A stretch of 64,000 bases of DNA, from contig VZTI01001284.1 of assembly GCA_013397865.1 (NCBI GenBank), positions 875,030 through 939,029 of the forward strand, given 5' to 3'. The DNA comes from Struthidea cinerea (Eukaryota; Chordata; Aves; Passeriformes; Corcoracidae). The notes beneath the pieces were generated by a model that searched no databases, had not been told where the DNA came from, and was given only the letters and a program-made list of their open reading frames with translations. Position numbers and translations under genes: made by a program. The number at the start of each line of letters is the position of its first letter. Position 1 is the stretch's first letter. Below are positions 38,217 through 49,215 of the stretch, in pieces.

Positions 38217-40904
38217 TCCCATTTTATCTTGTCACTATAAAATGAAATTAAGAAGCCTTTAAAAACCTTTAAAACTGGCTTCTAGATGTGTTGATTTGAT
38301 TCACATGTATTTATGAAAGGGGACATTCAGTGTGAGATTTAATAGCTGGTTAAGAAGAAGAAAAAAATGATTGTTATAAATGCTTATTATTTTATTTCCT
38401 TCTGCTATGGCTTTGTTCAGGGAGCTTTCTTGCCTCGCTACCTGACTGCACACTGAATTTCATTGTTCAGTAATCCAGTCCAGCTGTTCCAGCTGTTAAA
38501 TATTCAAGCAAATACTGGGTGTTTTTCTTAACAATTCGTTTGTATTTAGTTACCTTCTTCCAGTGCAGATTAGCTACTGAATAACCAGGAGGTGGAATAA
38601 GAGCTTGTAATTTTAGAAGCTTCCATATGTACTTGGCTTAACACATTATTTTTCCTCAAAGATTGTACTCATAGGTATTTTATATTAATATTTTTCTAAA
38701 GTCTTAACTTCTAGATACTTTTTAGATTTTAATATACATCAGGACTTTCAGCTAGTGTCTAATTGACACCACTCACTTTCTGTTTTTCTATTGTTTGAAC
38801 AGATTTTGCTAAAATAGTATAGCTTATTAATTTAGGGAACTGTTGAAATACTGGTGGATTTAAATTTTGTCTAGGAAATCATGTGAATAGTGTGTTTAAA
38901 GGCTGAGGATTGAAACTGCTTAGGGTTTTGGGTTTTTTTGAAGTTATATTTCATGCTCTGCTGAAGCTGTAAAAGGTTTGGTGTTTGTTTGTTTTCCTCT
39001 CTGATTAGTAATCCAAAATATTTTACTGAGCAATTCTGATTTTTCTGTAAGAGTTTTGAAGAGAGGTACTTTTCTACAGTAGAGTTATAGGAGTGCTGTG
39101 TTGTTGCATGGTGTCTTCTTTCCATGGCTATTTCGGTGTCTTTGAGTGATAGTATTTCCTTGGCTAGCACTAGATGCTGCTTCACTTCCAGCCAAACCAG
39201 GCAGCCTGGAGAGCCCTGTGGGACTGTGCAGCAGCAATGCTTTTCTGTGTATCCTCAGTCTAAAAACTCTGAGCAGGTTCTAACTGCACTGTATTTGCTA
39301 CTGTGTAAATAATACGTGCAGACCCGGTCCTTCAGACAGCGTGGTGGCATTAAGATGGCTGTAAATTGCAAAGGGTACATTTGCTGAAACAATTCTGTTT
39401 TGGTTGCAGCAAAATTACCTGATAATTTGGGTCATATTTAGAGAACACTTCTACTTGGAGAAAGAACAAAACCTGTTTTTTCTGTCCTAAGAAAGCTATT
39501 TTTCCTCTGCAGATTAAAACTGAATATTAGGAGGGAAGGCTACACCTCTCATGAAGGAGACATTTTTCACAGATTTGTTGAAGATTTAGTAAGAAAGGCA
39601 CCAAAGCTTGCCATTTTCTCCTGCGTTTCCCATTACTTTGGGATTGCAGTAGTAACCAGGCATGTCATAAGCCTAAGTTTAAACTGGAGATTTTTAGCAG
39701 ATGGTTTCTGGAAGTGCCCTAGACATAAGGTATTTTCATTTGTGTTTAACTCCTACTGAAGTAGTATTAAATTTTTTACATATTCATTGCCTGAAAAGCA
39801 TAGGAATTAGTATAGGGCCTGTGAAGAAGTCTGTGCTTATTGACTGAGAGATATTTGACTTATCAACAGAAATGAAAAGACAATTTCTTTTTTTTTTTTT
39901 TTTTTTACTACTGTGGTTTTTTTTGCATTGGTTTGGTTGTTTGGTGGGGGTTTTTTTGCAAATTTCTTGGTTTTTTACACTTACCGGCTGAAAGCAGTTC
40001 TTGCAAAGGGCCTTTCATTTGATGATCTTTGTGTATGTTCATCTTTGCATTTGAACTAAACTGTTTCAGATGAAACTTTATTATCAGGGTGTAACTGTGC
40101 CTCTAGATGTTCTCTCCAACACTGTGCATTTGGGAATCTGTGGTCTGTAGTGAGTGCAGAAGACACGTCCCTGCTGAGGAAAGGCAACAGGGCTGTAGCC
40201 CCTAGGAACATCCATTTTAATGGAGTACGTGGCACCAAAACAATAGGAATGCCAATTGGCTCCAACCGTGTGCCGAAGAGAGGGCTTTGACCCCAGCCCT
40301 GTCAGAGGTTGGTGTCCGGATTCTCCTCATGGTCCCTGGGAGTAGGAGATCAGAGTTTTACCACTGCCTTGTACGCCTGCCCTCGTTGCCAAGACCGGTT
40401 ATTTTTCACAGCAGATGGGTTGCAAGGGGAGTCCTGTGCCTTTTGCCCAACACACCTTTGGCTGGTGGTGTGGAGGAGGCAGGGCAGCTCTTGAGCAGAT
40501 CTGCCTGTGCTGCTGGATACAGAAATTAATAGAAATACCTACCTTGAGGCTTTGCTTAACAGTGCTGTCATAGTTTGCTCAACAAAAGAGTTGCTTTTTG
40601 TTCGCTTCCACAGTAGTTTGGGTTTAGGGAAGAAAGGACTTTAAGACAGTTGTATTTCTTCAGGGCTGTTTTCAATCAGAGATCATGCAAAATATCCATC
40701 AGTGAGATTTATGTTATTTGTATAGCAAGGCAATGGAATTATCGTCAGTCTTGAGACTTGTCTTGCATCAATAGGGGAGGAAACCATTTGCTTGGTACAG
40801 TTCCTAGTGTAATTACCTAAATAATAGACTTCATACAGCCAGAAGAAAGAAAGAGCAAATAGTTTCTGTGCTGCCTCTGACAGGGTAGTGTAGGAAACAT
40901 ATTG
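38217..40904. other. Intron segment, no gene recognised
   Basis: Ordinary AT-rich intron with a long T run at about 39889-39906 and T/G-rich sequence after it. No exon or long repeat was identified. Confidence 0.5.
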
Positions 40905-41035
40905 CAGTGAGTGTAAGAAAGGCTGTGCCGGCTCAGACCCAGGGTCCGTCTGGCCCAGCAATCTGTCTTCTGCCCTGACCGTAAGCAGACATTTAGGAAA
41001 GAACAGGAAAAAGAGGAATAGATTTGTCTGTGATC
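40905..41035 (+). repeat. Old amniote interspersed repeat fragment
   Basis: The stretch with GGCTCAGACCCAGGGTCC, then GTCTGGCCCAGCAATCTGTC and AGGAAAGAACAGG resembles, from memory, an interspersed repeat with GGTCAGACC and CATCTAGCCCAGTATCCTGTC blocks that is abundant in turtles and crocodilians. The order and spacing of the blocks agree. The family name and exact ends are not certain. A minus-strand ORF of 162 codons crosses it and is taken to be chance. Confidence 0.45.
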
Positions 41036-41319
41036 CGAATTTAAGTCCTGGAATATTACCACTGACATTAAACATAGGGGCAGATTTCAGACGCTCAGAG
41101 AAGTTCCTTTTGAAACTGAAAGGGATGGGATGCAGATGGGAAAGTGTCTTCCCTGTGTTCACTTTCCTCAAGATCTTTCTAAAGTGGTTTGCTCAAAGAG
41201 TTGCAACAGGATTTATTTTCTTTGTAACCAGAAGTCGCCACTGATGCTTAGCAAAATGTTTTCGCAGCACTGTTGACAGTTGTGCTGGAAACCCTGATGT
41301 AAAGTGCTCCCTGCTTTCA

Positions 41320-41600
41320 GAAGCCATTTTGTTTGCCGTGCTGATTAAATTTGCTTGGAGCAGGTTTAATTAAGGTGGTGTTGAAAACCATCACTCGAGC
41401 CAGGGGCTCGTGTGTGTTGGGGTGCCTCCATGCTAATAACAATAGTTCAGCGGAATTAAAAAGGGAGGGCTTCACCTGGTGTCTTATTTGGCTCACTTGT
41501 TGAGGGAGGATTATTAGGGCCTCAATATTTATGTACCAATTTGTGTTACTGGTACCCACTCTGGCAGATTTCAGAGCATTTTGATTTACTTCCTAACAGG
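41320..41600. promoter_or_regulatory. Candidate conserved non-coding block
   Basis: Several intact TAATTA-like and ATTA words (GTTTAATTAAGG, GCTAATAACAATAG, GGATTATTAGGG) occur in repeat-free sequence with no coding potential. AACAAT is a SOX-type core. Regulatory function is inference. Confidence 0.25.
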
Positions 41601-44209
41601 CATGACTTGCTTATTTAATGTAGGTATATAAATGGAAGACTGTTGGATAAATAGAACAACAATTAAAAAAAAAAAAAGGATTGCTTGGTACCTTTTGTAT
41701 CATAATCAAAGAGAAAATGCTAGAAAAGTTTCCAATGCAGATGGGCCATTTCCAGATGTGAATAAATATTTCTGCATTCCAGAGAAGTAGAGCTGTGGGT
41801 TGACCCCTGGCTCTGTGAATGGGCTGAATCAGCACCACATATCCCCAAAGCTTGAGCTTTCTGAATATCGTCCAACCCGACAATACTACTGGGTAAGCTT
41901 CCACCTTCCCTTTTGCCCAGTTTAATCTTTCTGAATTACCTGAAAAATAGGATAATTTAAAATAGCAAAATATTTTTTTCCTGGGTAAAGTCTGGAAGGC
42001 TGTTTTTATCTGTGCTGTTAAATCCATTAGGGTTGTTAGAGCTGCGACAGCTGGAAAGCAGAATATAGCCTTACGTGTGCTCTCAAATGGCAAAGGCATT
42101 TGGAAATTTAGGCATTTGATTTCCCCCATGCTTCAAGGTGTCAGCCAGCCATGTATTTTTAGGTCAGGTGTGCATATGCAGGCACAATGGATCGCTGTGG
42201 GCAGAAAGTGCATCTCCATAAGGACGTGTTAGAGCTAAAAAATGGAAATGAGCTGCAGGTCATGCTCCAGATCTTTTTGATCTGTTTGCATGCTGTATGT
42301 AAAAGAGGAGGAGGACAAGTGCTATCTGGCAGATGACAGGGTGGCTGCAGGATCCCATACCCTACAGCCTGGTTCCCAGTCCCTACTGGTTGCAGCTGCT
42401 GGTGTTGCAGTGCTTCTCCAGTGAGCCAGACCAGGTCTCACAGCCTGTGGTGAGCAGCCCCTCTTTTTGCTGGCTGGATGAGTGGAGTCAGCCTATGGAG
42501 ATGTCCTGGGTGCCTCAGGCCAGGACATAGTAAGCAGGGCAGTATATACTGAGGCTGAGGTGGAAAAAGAAGAGCATCTCACCCTGTTCCCCAAGCTGCA
42601 CCCATGAAGAACTTTTTTTTTTTCATAATGCTCAACACGTTCAGAGTAAGCAGGTTCCTTATGTGTGTACCTTTAGGTGGTGGCTGTGGGTGACAAAAGC
42701 TGTGGTTTTCCTGTGGAACCATACCTGCTATACAGGCAGTTGCTGCAAGGACTTTGCTGAAGTTTATAGTGTGTATATGTAGTTGCTAATTCAATAATGC
42801 AGGAAGTATGCGCTCAGCTTTAAGCAGTTAGTGCTTGAACTGGTGTCGAAACACAGAACGGCAGAAGAATGCCAAGTTACTGGCCAGTTACCATGCAAAC
42901 AAAAACATGTTATGAAATATGACATCTTGTTGGAACAGAGGCATGCTGTGTTGGGCGCGTTGCTGGAAATTTGGAGATGTATATATATAATTTCTTTGTT
43001 CGTGCCTGTATTGCATGGAAACGACCTGGAACCACACCATCACAAAACTGTGTAAAGTTGACAATCCCAGTACAGAAGCTTTGGTGCCCAAATAAGTGAG
43101 GATGCAAAAAGCTAAGTCAGAAATAAAACTGTAGCTCTTGACTTCACAAGACAACTGTATGTGAATGTTAGAAATAAGTACTCTCTTGTAGGCCAGGTGT
43201 CAGGTTTGGAAAGTACAAGTTCTGTTCCATTTTTAATGGACTTTGTAGGATCTGAAGTCATCCAGCCTGGAATATAGGGTATTATTTCTCCATATACCTC
43301 ACTTTCCTGTAAGTTAATATGGAGATTTCACTTAGATGTTCTGCTTGAGGCTAATATAATCATTCTGTTTGAAATCAAGCAACCACAGGCAAAATGGAAG
43401 TGCAAAATGATACCATGTTCTGTTTCACTGGCCCATCATCTGATGCAAGTTGAATTCTGCCAGGAGCAGTAGATTTGTGCTTGGTAATCACTGTTTTGTC
43501 ACTAGTAAAAACATTTTATTATGAAAAGGCAGAGATCCAGCTGCTCCTAAGAAGTTCTGCTTGTCCAGCAAGCTGAATTTCCTTCGGCATGAAATTTTGT
43601 TGTCCCCTCCTACCTGTTTTCTTTCTGGTGCCCCACTCTCCTTGTCATTGCAAGGAAATGACCCTCTGTCTCATGCAGCTCACATTCTTGAATTCACTGC
43701 CTGACTGATTAGCCAAGGACACACACAGCCAAAGTACTGGGTGTGAAGCTCTGTTGCCAGACAGCTTGCTCAAAACCACTTCCGAGGAAAGAGGAGAGGG
43801 GGAAGAAACCCACTTGCCAGTTTAAGGACAAAGCTTATTTACTATTAAAACTTCTCCAGTCAGCAGAAGCAATACTAGCTGCAAAGCTGCATTTGCATTT
43901 ATAGTACAAATATGAAAAATGAACTCTACCACGAGCATGTCCTTAAAGAGATTATAAATCCACTCCCTTGACTGGTATGCAGTGCAGTGTTTTGATTGTT
44001 ATATCTAGATATGTTGTGGTTGAAAGTGCAGCGTATGGCGTGCTTGGAAAGACACTGATACAAGGATTTTGCAGTCAAAGTAATTTTACAGTGGAAAATC
44101 CTGTAATGAGAGCAACCCCGCTAGTACGGGACTGCTGTGTTGTTTTATTGGATATCTGTGAAGTTTGGCATGTGGTGGGTTAATAATTAGATACTCTTTG
44201 TGTATAGTT
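41601..44209. other. Intron segment, no gene recognised
   Basis: No exon was recognised. An A run at about 41665-41677 and an octamer ATTTGCAT at 43891-43898 are the only landmarks. The 172-codon minus-strand frame at 41611-42129 has low-complexity ends and no recognisable domain. Confidence 0.5.
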
Positions 44210-44640
44210 CAAGTGAAGGCCACCAGCTATGACTTCACTTTGGCTGGGGTTTCCCTGTAATCCATTTAGCAAATTAAAGAGATTACTTTGATTGGTGCCA
44301 TTATCTCCTATTCTCTTGCGGTTGAACCACTTAACCTGTGCTTAATTGAAAGAGATAGAGAGGGTACAGTAACAAATACAATCAAATGAAAGGGGCAATA
44401 GGATCTGTAGGCCAAACAAATGATCAGCACTAGGCTAACAATAGCAGATTAGAGGTGAGATCAATTAATTAGAAGCTATTGTAGGCGTTGGGTGGCTGCC
44501 AAGCTTTCTAATAGCCTAAGCCATCATGCCGTTCTGTTTAGGAGGATTTTAATGACTGGGAGTTGATGCGGTTATTTCAATAATTACCTATTTTAATAAT
44601 TACTTCATTAGAATATAAAATGTATTGTTCTGCAGGCTCT
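44210..44640. promoter_or_regulatory. Candidate conserved non-coding block, ATTA-rich
   Basis: The most enhancer-like block by texture. It is repeat-free, with many short AT-rich cores (ATCAATTAATTAGAAG, AATAATTACC, AATAATTACTTCATTAG) separated by mixed sequence such as CTCTTGCGGTTGAACCACTT. Such clustering of homeodomain-type cores is usual in developmental enhancers. Conservation is not shown. Confidence 0.3.
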
Positions 44641-44989
44641 GTGGGAAAGACAGTTTTGTGAACAGTGCACCTGGATCCAGGGATGGGTACATACCAGTGC
44701 CAGTCGTGCCCTGCAACATCTGGAGCTGCCAGCACAAAGGTCACTGACTGCCTTGGGTTCCCCAGCCTGATACCACGAGGTGCAGGCCACCTGCCTGGTT
44801 GCACTTCCAGAAGTGCTGCCTGCAGGCCTTTGGCTGGCGGGGGCTTTGAGCAACAGCTTGCGAGCTTTTGCTGTCTGCAGTGCTTTAGGGGTGCCCAGGT
44901 ATGTTTCCATTTCTGCTCAGCACCCAAGGCTCCAGATCATGGCTCTGGGCAGCCCTGCTGGGCCCAGGCTGCACCCATTTCTGAATCAG

Positions 44990-45035
44990 TCAGAGCAGAT
45001 AGGATAGGAGCAGATAGATAGGAGTAGGTAGTGGC
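44990..45035 (+). repeat. Imperfect GATAGGA tandem
   Basis: AGCAGATAGGATAGGAGCAGATAGATAGGAGTAGGTAG-type units repeat imperfectly over about 45 bp (sequence split across the block). It includes several GATA cores. Confidence 0.45.
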
Positions 45036-45826
45036 TGGTAGAAGTGAGCAAGGCAGAAACATTGTCTGCTGGGAGATGAGGAGGTATTTCCTCCACTGGT
45101 GCAGGAGCATTAGGTGCATCCTGCTGGAAAGCCTCAGGTGCTTTGGTTTGACCTGCAGCCCAGCTGTTGGGATAACCTAGCTCCATGCTTGATATATGTT
45201 CCAGTGAGCAAAGTTGTAAAGAACAAGCTTTGATCTCCTCAAATATTATGATTTATTAGTACTCGTTGTCCACACTGGCATAGAGCAGTTGGTAAGTAGT
45301 GTGCTTTTCAGGTGCAGTAGCAAATCATCTTTTAAAATGAACTTTCTAGGAGTCACTGAATTTGGTTTCAAAGGCAGCTGAGACTGTAAGTTTCAAAAGC
45401 TTTCTAAGAGCAAAGAAATTACTGTAAAATCTTCAAGAAAGGCTTTACTGTTAAGTACTTTTATATATGTGTATATAGGATGAATATGGTGGCAGGGAGA
45501 TTTACACATAGCCATGTGTGTGGTATTAAGTTTTTATTCTGTTTTTTTGCCACGTACTGAAGAAGGCAAATGTTGCCTCTGGAGGTGTGGAATATCCCAA
45601 GGAAGTAATATTTAGATCTGCAGAGCAGAATTTACCTTAAAGTTAATGTTTAAAATACAAACCTATTTTCTTCCATTGGAGGGGTTTGAGGGAGTGGAAA
45701 GGGAATTGGAGAGGGCGAACATTTTCCAAGACATTGAAATGATTTAGGTGCAAAATTTCAGCAAATTTTTTTTGTCTTTTTCAGGCTGGTGATTTTATCT
45801 GGATGGGAATTGTGCCGAGACACTTA

Positions 45827-45832
45827 AATAAA
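45827..45832 (+). terminator. AATAAA hexamer, plus strand
   Basis: A plus-strand polyadenylation hexamer lies 8 bp from the minus-strand hexamer at 45841-45846. On the RARB sense strand it could act as an intronic polyadenylation signal, but single hexamers are common by chance. Confidence 0.25.
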
Positions 45833-45840
45833 CATGCAAT

Positions 45841-45846
45841 TTTATT
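45841..45846 (-). terminator. Polyadenylation signal AATAAA for the minus-strand ORF
   Basis: The hexamer, read on the minus strand, lies 113 nt after the stop codon of the 222-codon ORF, a normal distance for a short 3' untranslated region. It is one of the main reasons for treating that ORF as a possible transcription unit. Confidence 0.4.
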
Positions 45847-45959
45847 GTAGCTTTAATTCTTGTTGTTGATTTTTCTGCAAAATGGTAAACTGGGTTCTTG
45901 TTTTGAGTGTGTGCATGAACAGGATTTGCTCTGAACTGGAACGCCAGATTCCCAGGGGA

Positions 45960-46628
45960 TTAGCATTCAAGGAAAACCTTTAATAGAATAATAGCAAGTA
46001 CTGCTCTGAATTTGGACAACACTGAGGGGCAGATGTACATAGAGATAAAGAAGAGAGCATAGACTCCAGGAAGTAGGAGTCCTGGTCGTATAATTACTCT
46101 GTGAGAATGAAGAAAATTAGAGAGTGTGGTATTTTGGTAGGGCTTGGTGAGGTTGCATGTTTGGGTTTGTGAGTGCTCAAAACATCTTGAGGTTTCCCAA
46201 ACTATACAATCCTTCTGGAACGCAGTGTCATTAATCTCCAGATAGTGTGAAAGGATATCATGGAAATAGCCATCCTGTGCCCTTTTCCATCTCTGATCTT
46301 TATTCAGAAACATGTAAAATGCACATGCATATGATAAAGCAAAATAGTTATTTAGTGTAGTTGAATTTATAACTTCTGGACAGATCAGCTTTATCCAAAG
46401 AGTGAATGAAGTCACTCTATCTAATCCAAACTTCTTGCTCCCTTCTTCTAAGGGAGGAAGGTAGTCAGTAAAGAACTTGGTGACCCTGGATGGCCTTGGT
46501 TCAGCAGAGACACAGGAATGGCTGATGCACAGAAGAGATGCACTGAAGTTGACTATGGAATAAGCAGTCAAAGCCATTGTCAAGTCTTTGTGGTACTGAA
46601 GTTTTCTTCGACATTTGGCACTGGCCAT
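45960..46628 (-). CDS. Unrecognised single-exon 222-aa ORF, predicted membrane glycoprotein, antisense in RARB intron
   Basis: I do not recognise this protein. It is the longest frame in the window, in sequence of ordinary base composition. An in-frame TGA lies 17 codons upstream of the ATG, so the start is bounded; Met18 is an alternative start. From Met18, residues 18-42 look like a signal peptide (MALTAYSIVNFSA... ending VSA before EPRP). Residues 43-178 form a luminal-like part with N-glycosylation sequons at N88, N133, N159 and N166 and cysteines at 83, 102, 141, 149 and 158. Residues 182-200 and 206-220 are hydrophobic and could be one or two membrane spans. An AATAAA follows the stop by 113 nt. 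It lies antisense to RARB with no frame break. It could be an intronless gene, a retrocopy, a captured viral glycoprotein-like sequence or a fortuitous frame. Confidence 0.4.
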   Translation of the reverse strand: MASAKCRRKLQYHKDLTMALTAYSIVNFSASLLCISHSCVSAEPRPSRVTKFFTDYLPPLEEGSKKFGLDRVTSFTLWIKLICPEVINSTTLNNYFALSYACAFYMFLNKDQRWKRAQDGYFHDILSHYLEINDTAFQKDCIVWETSRCFEHSQTQTCNLTKPYQNTTLSNFLHSHRVIIRPGLLLPGVYALFFISMYICPSVLSKFRAVLAIILLKVFLEC

Positions 46629-46649
46629 ATTAATTTTTGCGGTACAAGA

Positions 46650-46700
46650 CTGCTCAGGTTTTAATGCATATATTTTTCATAACTAACATCTATATTTCTG
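46650..46700 (-). promoter_or_regulatory. TATA-like sequence and weak acceptor upstream of the minus-strand ORF
   Basis: On the minus strand AAAATATATGC lies about 35-45 bases upstream of the ATG. Further upstream TTATTTCAG (46706-46698) resembles a splice acceptor with a weak pyrimidine tract. Either could mark the 5' end of a transcript for the ORF; neither is convincing alone. Confidence 0.2.
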
Positions 46701-46856
46701 AAATAACACATGCTGCACAAATGATTAATTTTGGAGAATAGCATCTAAACCCCTTAGCTTGGATGAGGCAATTTCTTTTAAATGAGTAGGTTGAACAGGC
46801 ATCAGAGCTAAATATCCTCTTACTCCAAGGGATACTAACCCCTCAGGGCAGGATTC

Positions 46857-46873
46857 AGGTCATTAGCAGGTCA
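46857..46873 (+). promoter_or_regulatory. Perfect DR5 retinoic acid response element
   Basis: AGGTCATTAGCAGGTCA is two exact AGGTCA half-sites in direct repeat with a 5-bp spacer, the preferred site of RAR/RXR heterodimers. By my rough estimate an exact match on either strand is expected less than 0.01 times in 64 kb of random sequence. It lies in the RARB intron and 229 bp upstream of the start codon of the minus-strand ORF. Function is untested. Confidence 0.65.
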
Positions 46874-48880
46874 GTTTAGGAAAGCATATACTATTGCTGC
46901 CTCCATCAGTCCTGGCCTGAAGATAAACATAAGACTCCAGTTTCCATTGTTACCAGGCCAGGAACCTTCACAGGCCATAACAGCAGCTTAACAATTGTTA
47001 AAGTACATTTGTGAGTTTAAAAGCCTAGAGGTTTTATCAGTGATAGAAAACATAGTGGGTTTGGTGGGTTTACAAAGGAATGCATTAATCGAATCCTTTG
47101 TGCCCCATCAGAATTTTATATGTAAATATCTACTTACATACTGCACGAGAAGTGTGTGTATGAAGAACAAATGACGCACAGCGGACTGGTAGGTTTAAGG
47201 TTTATCAGCACGCATTCAAGATGGCTGCAGTCTAAGGTTACACACTAAAAGGACAAGTAATCTGGCCATACCAACTGTGTGCCAATAAACTTGTTACACA
47301 ACACTATCCTATATTCATTTATATGCCATATGGGTTATAGAAAAGCTATTTAGGAATCTTTTGGAGGGCTTTAAGTTTTATTGTGATTTTTTTCCCAAGA
47401 TCCTGCTCCTGCGAAGTGAGGAGGTATGCTTATTAAACAGCAAAACACCTTAGAAATGACCTAAGAACTTTTCTCTTAAAAGGGTTGATGTTATAACCTT
47501 CAAGATTGAACTGGTGGGCACACCAAACCTTTGGTGCTCGCTGGTAGAGCTGAAGGTAGCTGTTAAACTTTCACAACAGCAAAGGAGCTGTATTCACAGA
47601 GTTGTCCCTTTCTGCCTAGAGCAGGGAGAAGATGGCCTCTTTCCCTACTCTCATTGCTTTTCATGGAATTACAATGCATAGCTAGAGAAAGGACCTTAAC
47701 TGCATTGAAACTGAAAAGGACCGAAAGTTACCAAGCAAAAGGGAGGGGATGTGCTCAATAAATTAATTTACTATATGATGCAGCACTTTTCCACATGGAT
47801 ATTACCACCCTTTTGTGTTTGCTTGTATATACCATGTGTATGTATATTGAAGGAAAAAAATCTAGACTGCTATATCCTGCAGAATGACAGAAAGTAGAAA
47901 ATGTGGTTTTTTTATATGGTTAGGGGATCGGCACTGTTTAGAACCTCTAAGATATTGGACATATCCTCAGGGATTTAGAGATTCCAGGTCTAAAACTGGT
48001 GTTCTCTTAGCTGGGGTGTCAGACCTTGTGTAACTCCATGTGCTCTCAGCAGCTCTTCCAGATGTGGGTGTGCATGCACATGCACAGGGATGTTGTCTAG
48101 AATGTGATTTTAATAGTACTATTTCTTCCTGATTTTTTTCCCTCCCTACTGACCTCTCCAGTCAAAAGCTGTACGTTGGAGAGACACAAATTGAAATTTT
48201 TGTTAAAAACCCAAATCTGTTAGTAATCTGGGTTGAAATCCTACCCTGTGGACATCAGTGACAAAAATCCTATTACTTCAGCAGGGACTGGATTTCAGTC
48301 TTTGTGCTTTTTATGTTTATAAGATTCGTGGAAAAGCCAAGTTCAACACTAAAAACACATGCAAGGTATAAAACCAAAATGCCGACATGCAGGCTTTCAG
48401 TAAAACAGCGTCTAATAAGTTACTGTCCAATCTGGATGACAGATACTGTGTAATACTGTTTTAGCGGTCAAATCTGCCTTCATCATGGTTTGGAGTTAAA
48501 GCAGGAGATGGTCAAAATATTGCCAGTGATTGTAATGTAAAAAATAAATTACAGGAAGTTAAAGAAATGTGTCAAGAAGGAGGCCTGAGACAGGGTTCAG
48601 CAGCAGAGTGTAATGGATTTGATCGCTCCTGCTTTCCTTAGGAGGAGTCACTGTGTAAAGTATTTGGAGATAATCTGAGTAGAAGGGCCACAGCCAAAGC
48701 CCTGTATTTCTTTTTCCAAGTCTCTGATGCAGAACATTCTTAGTTCCTTCACTGCCCCTTGAATTCAAATCCTGGCTTTGTTAGTCCAAATAAAATATAA
48801 ATCCAGGATATATTTCAGTCCCATCTGTATGTGCTGGGTGAAGTACAACAGGTGGAATCCATTTGCTGAATAATTACTAG
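46874..48880. other. Intron segment, no gene recognised
   Basis: Ordinary AT-rich sequence. I saw no exon, known repeat or strong motif cluster. Confidence 0.5.
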
Positions 48881-49215
48881 GATGCAAACAACGAAGAGCT
48901 TTACAAGGAAGTCATCTCTCTTCATCACAGCTCTGGTGTTAAGGCCATATTTGTTCCTGATAATCAGCAAAATTTCAAAAGAGCAGTAATGAAATAACTC
49001 GGAGCCCTCTCCCCAAAAGCCATGTGTTCAAACAACGAAAGACTTGCTGTCCTTTCAGCAAAAATTAAAACAAATCCTTTGAAGATTACCGCAATTATAC
49101 TCGCCTCCCCCTTTTAACCATAAGCAAACTCTTGCAGCTTTCTGCTCTGATGGGGGGTTAAAAAGGGAAGTTAATTTCTAGAGAGGTTGAATTCTGGATG
49201 CCTGACGTCAGAGCT
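48880..49215. promoter_or_regulatory. Candidate regulatory block with a full CRE
   Basis: A consensus cAMP response element TGACGTCA is at 49203-49210 in CCTGACGTCAGAG. The 300 bp before it are repeat-free, with paired CAAACAACGAA words at about 48895 and 49029. The CpG inside the CRE is intact, which is unusual in methylated intron sequence. Function is inference. Confidence 0.3.

Noticed and set aside
40683..41171. 162-codon minus-strand ORF
   Set aside because: It crosses an old interspersed repeat and has no family resemblance.
41611..42129. 172-codon minus-strand ORF
   Set aside because: It runs through an A-rich homopolymer that encodes a phenylalanine run and has no recognisable domain; best explained as chance.
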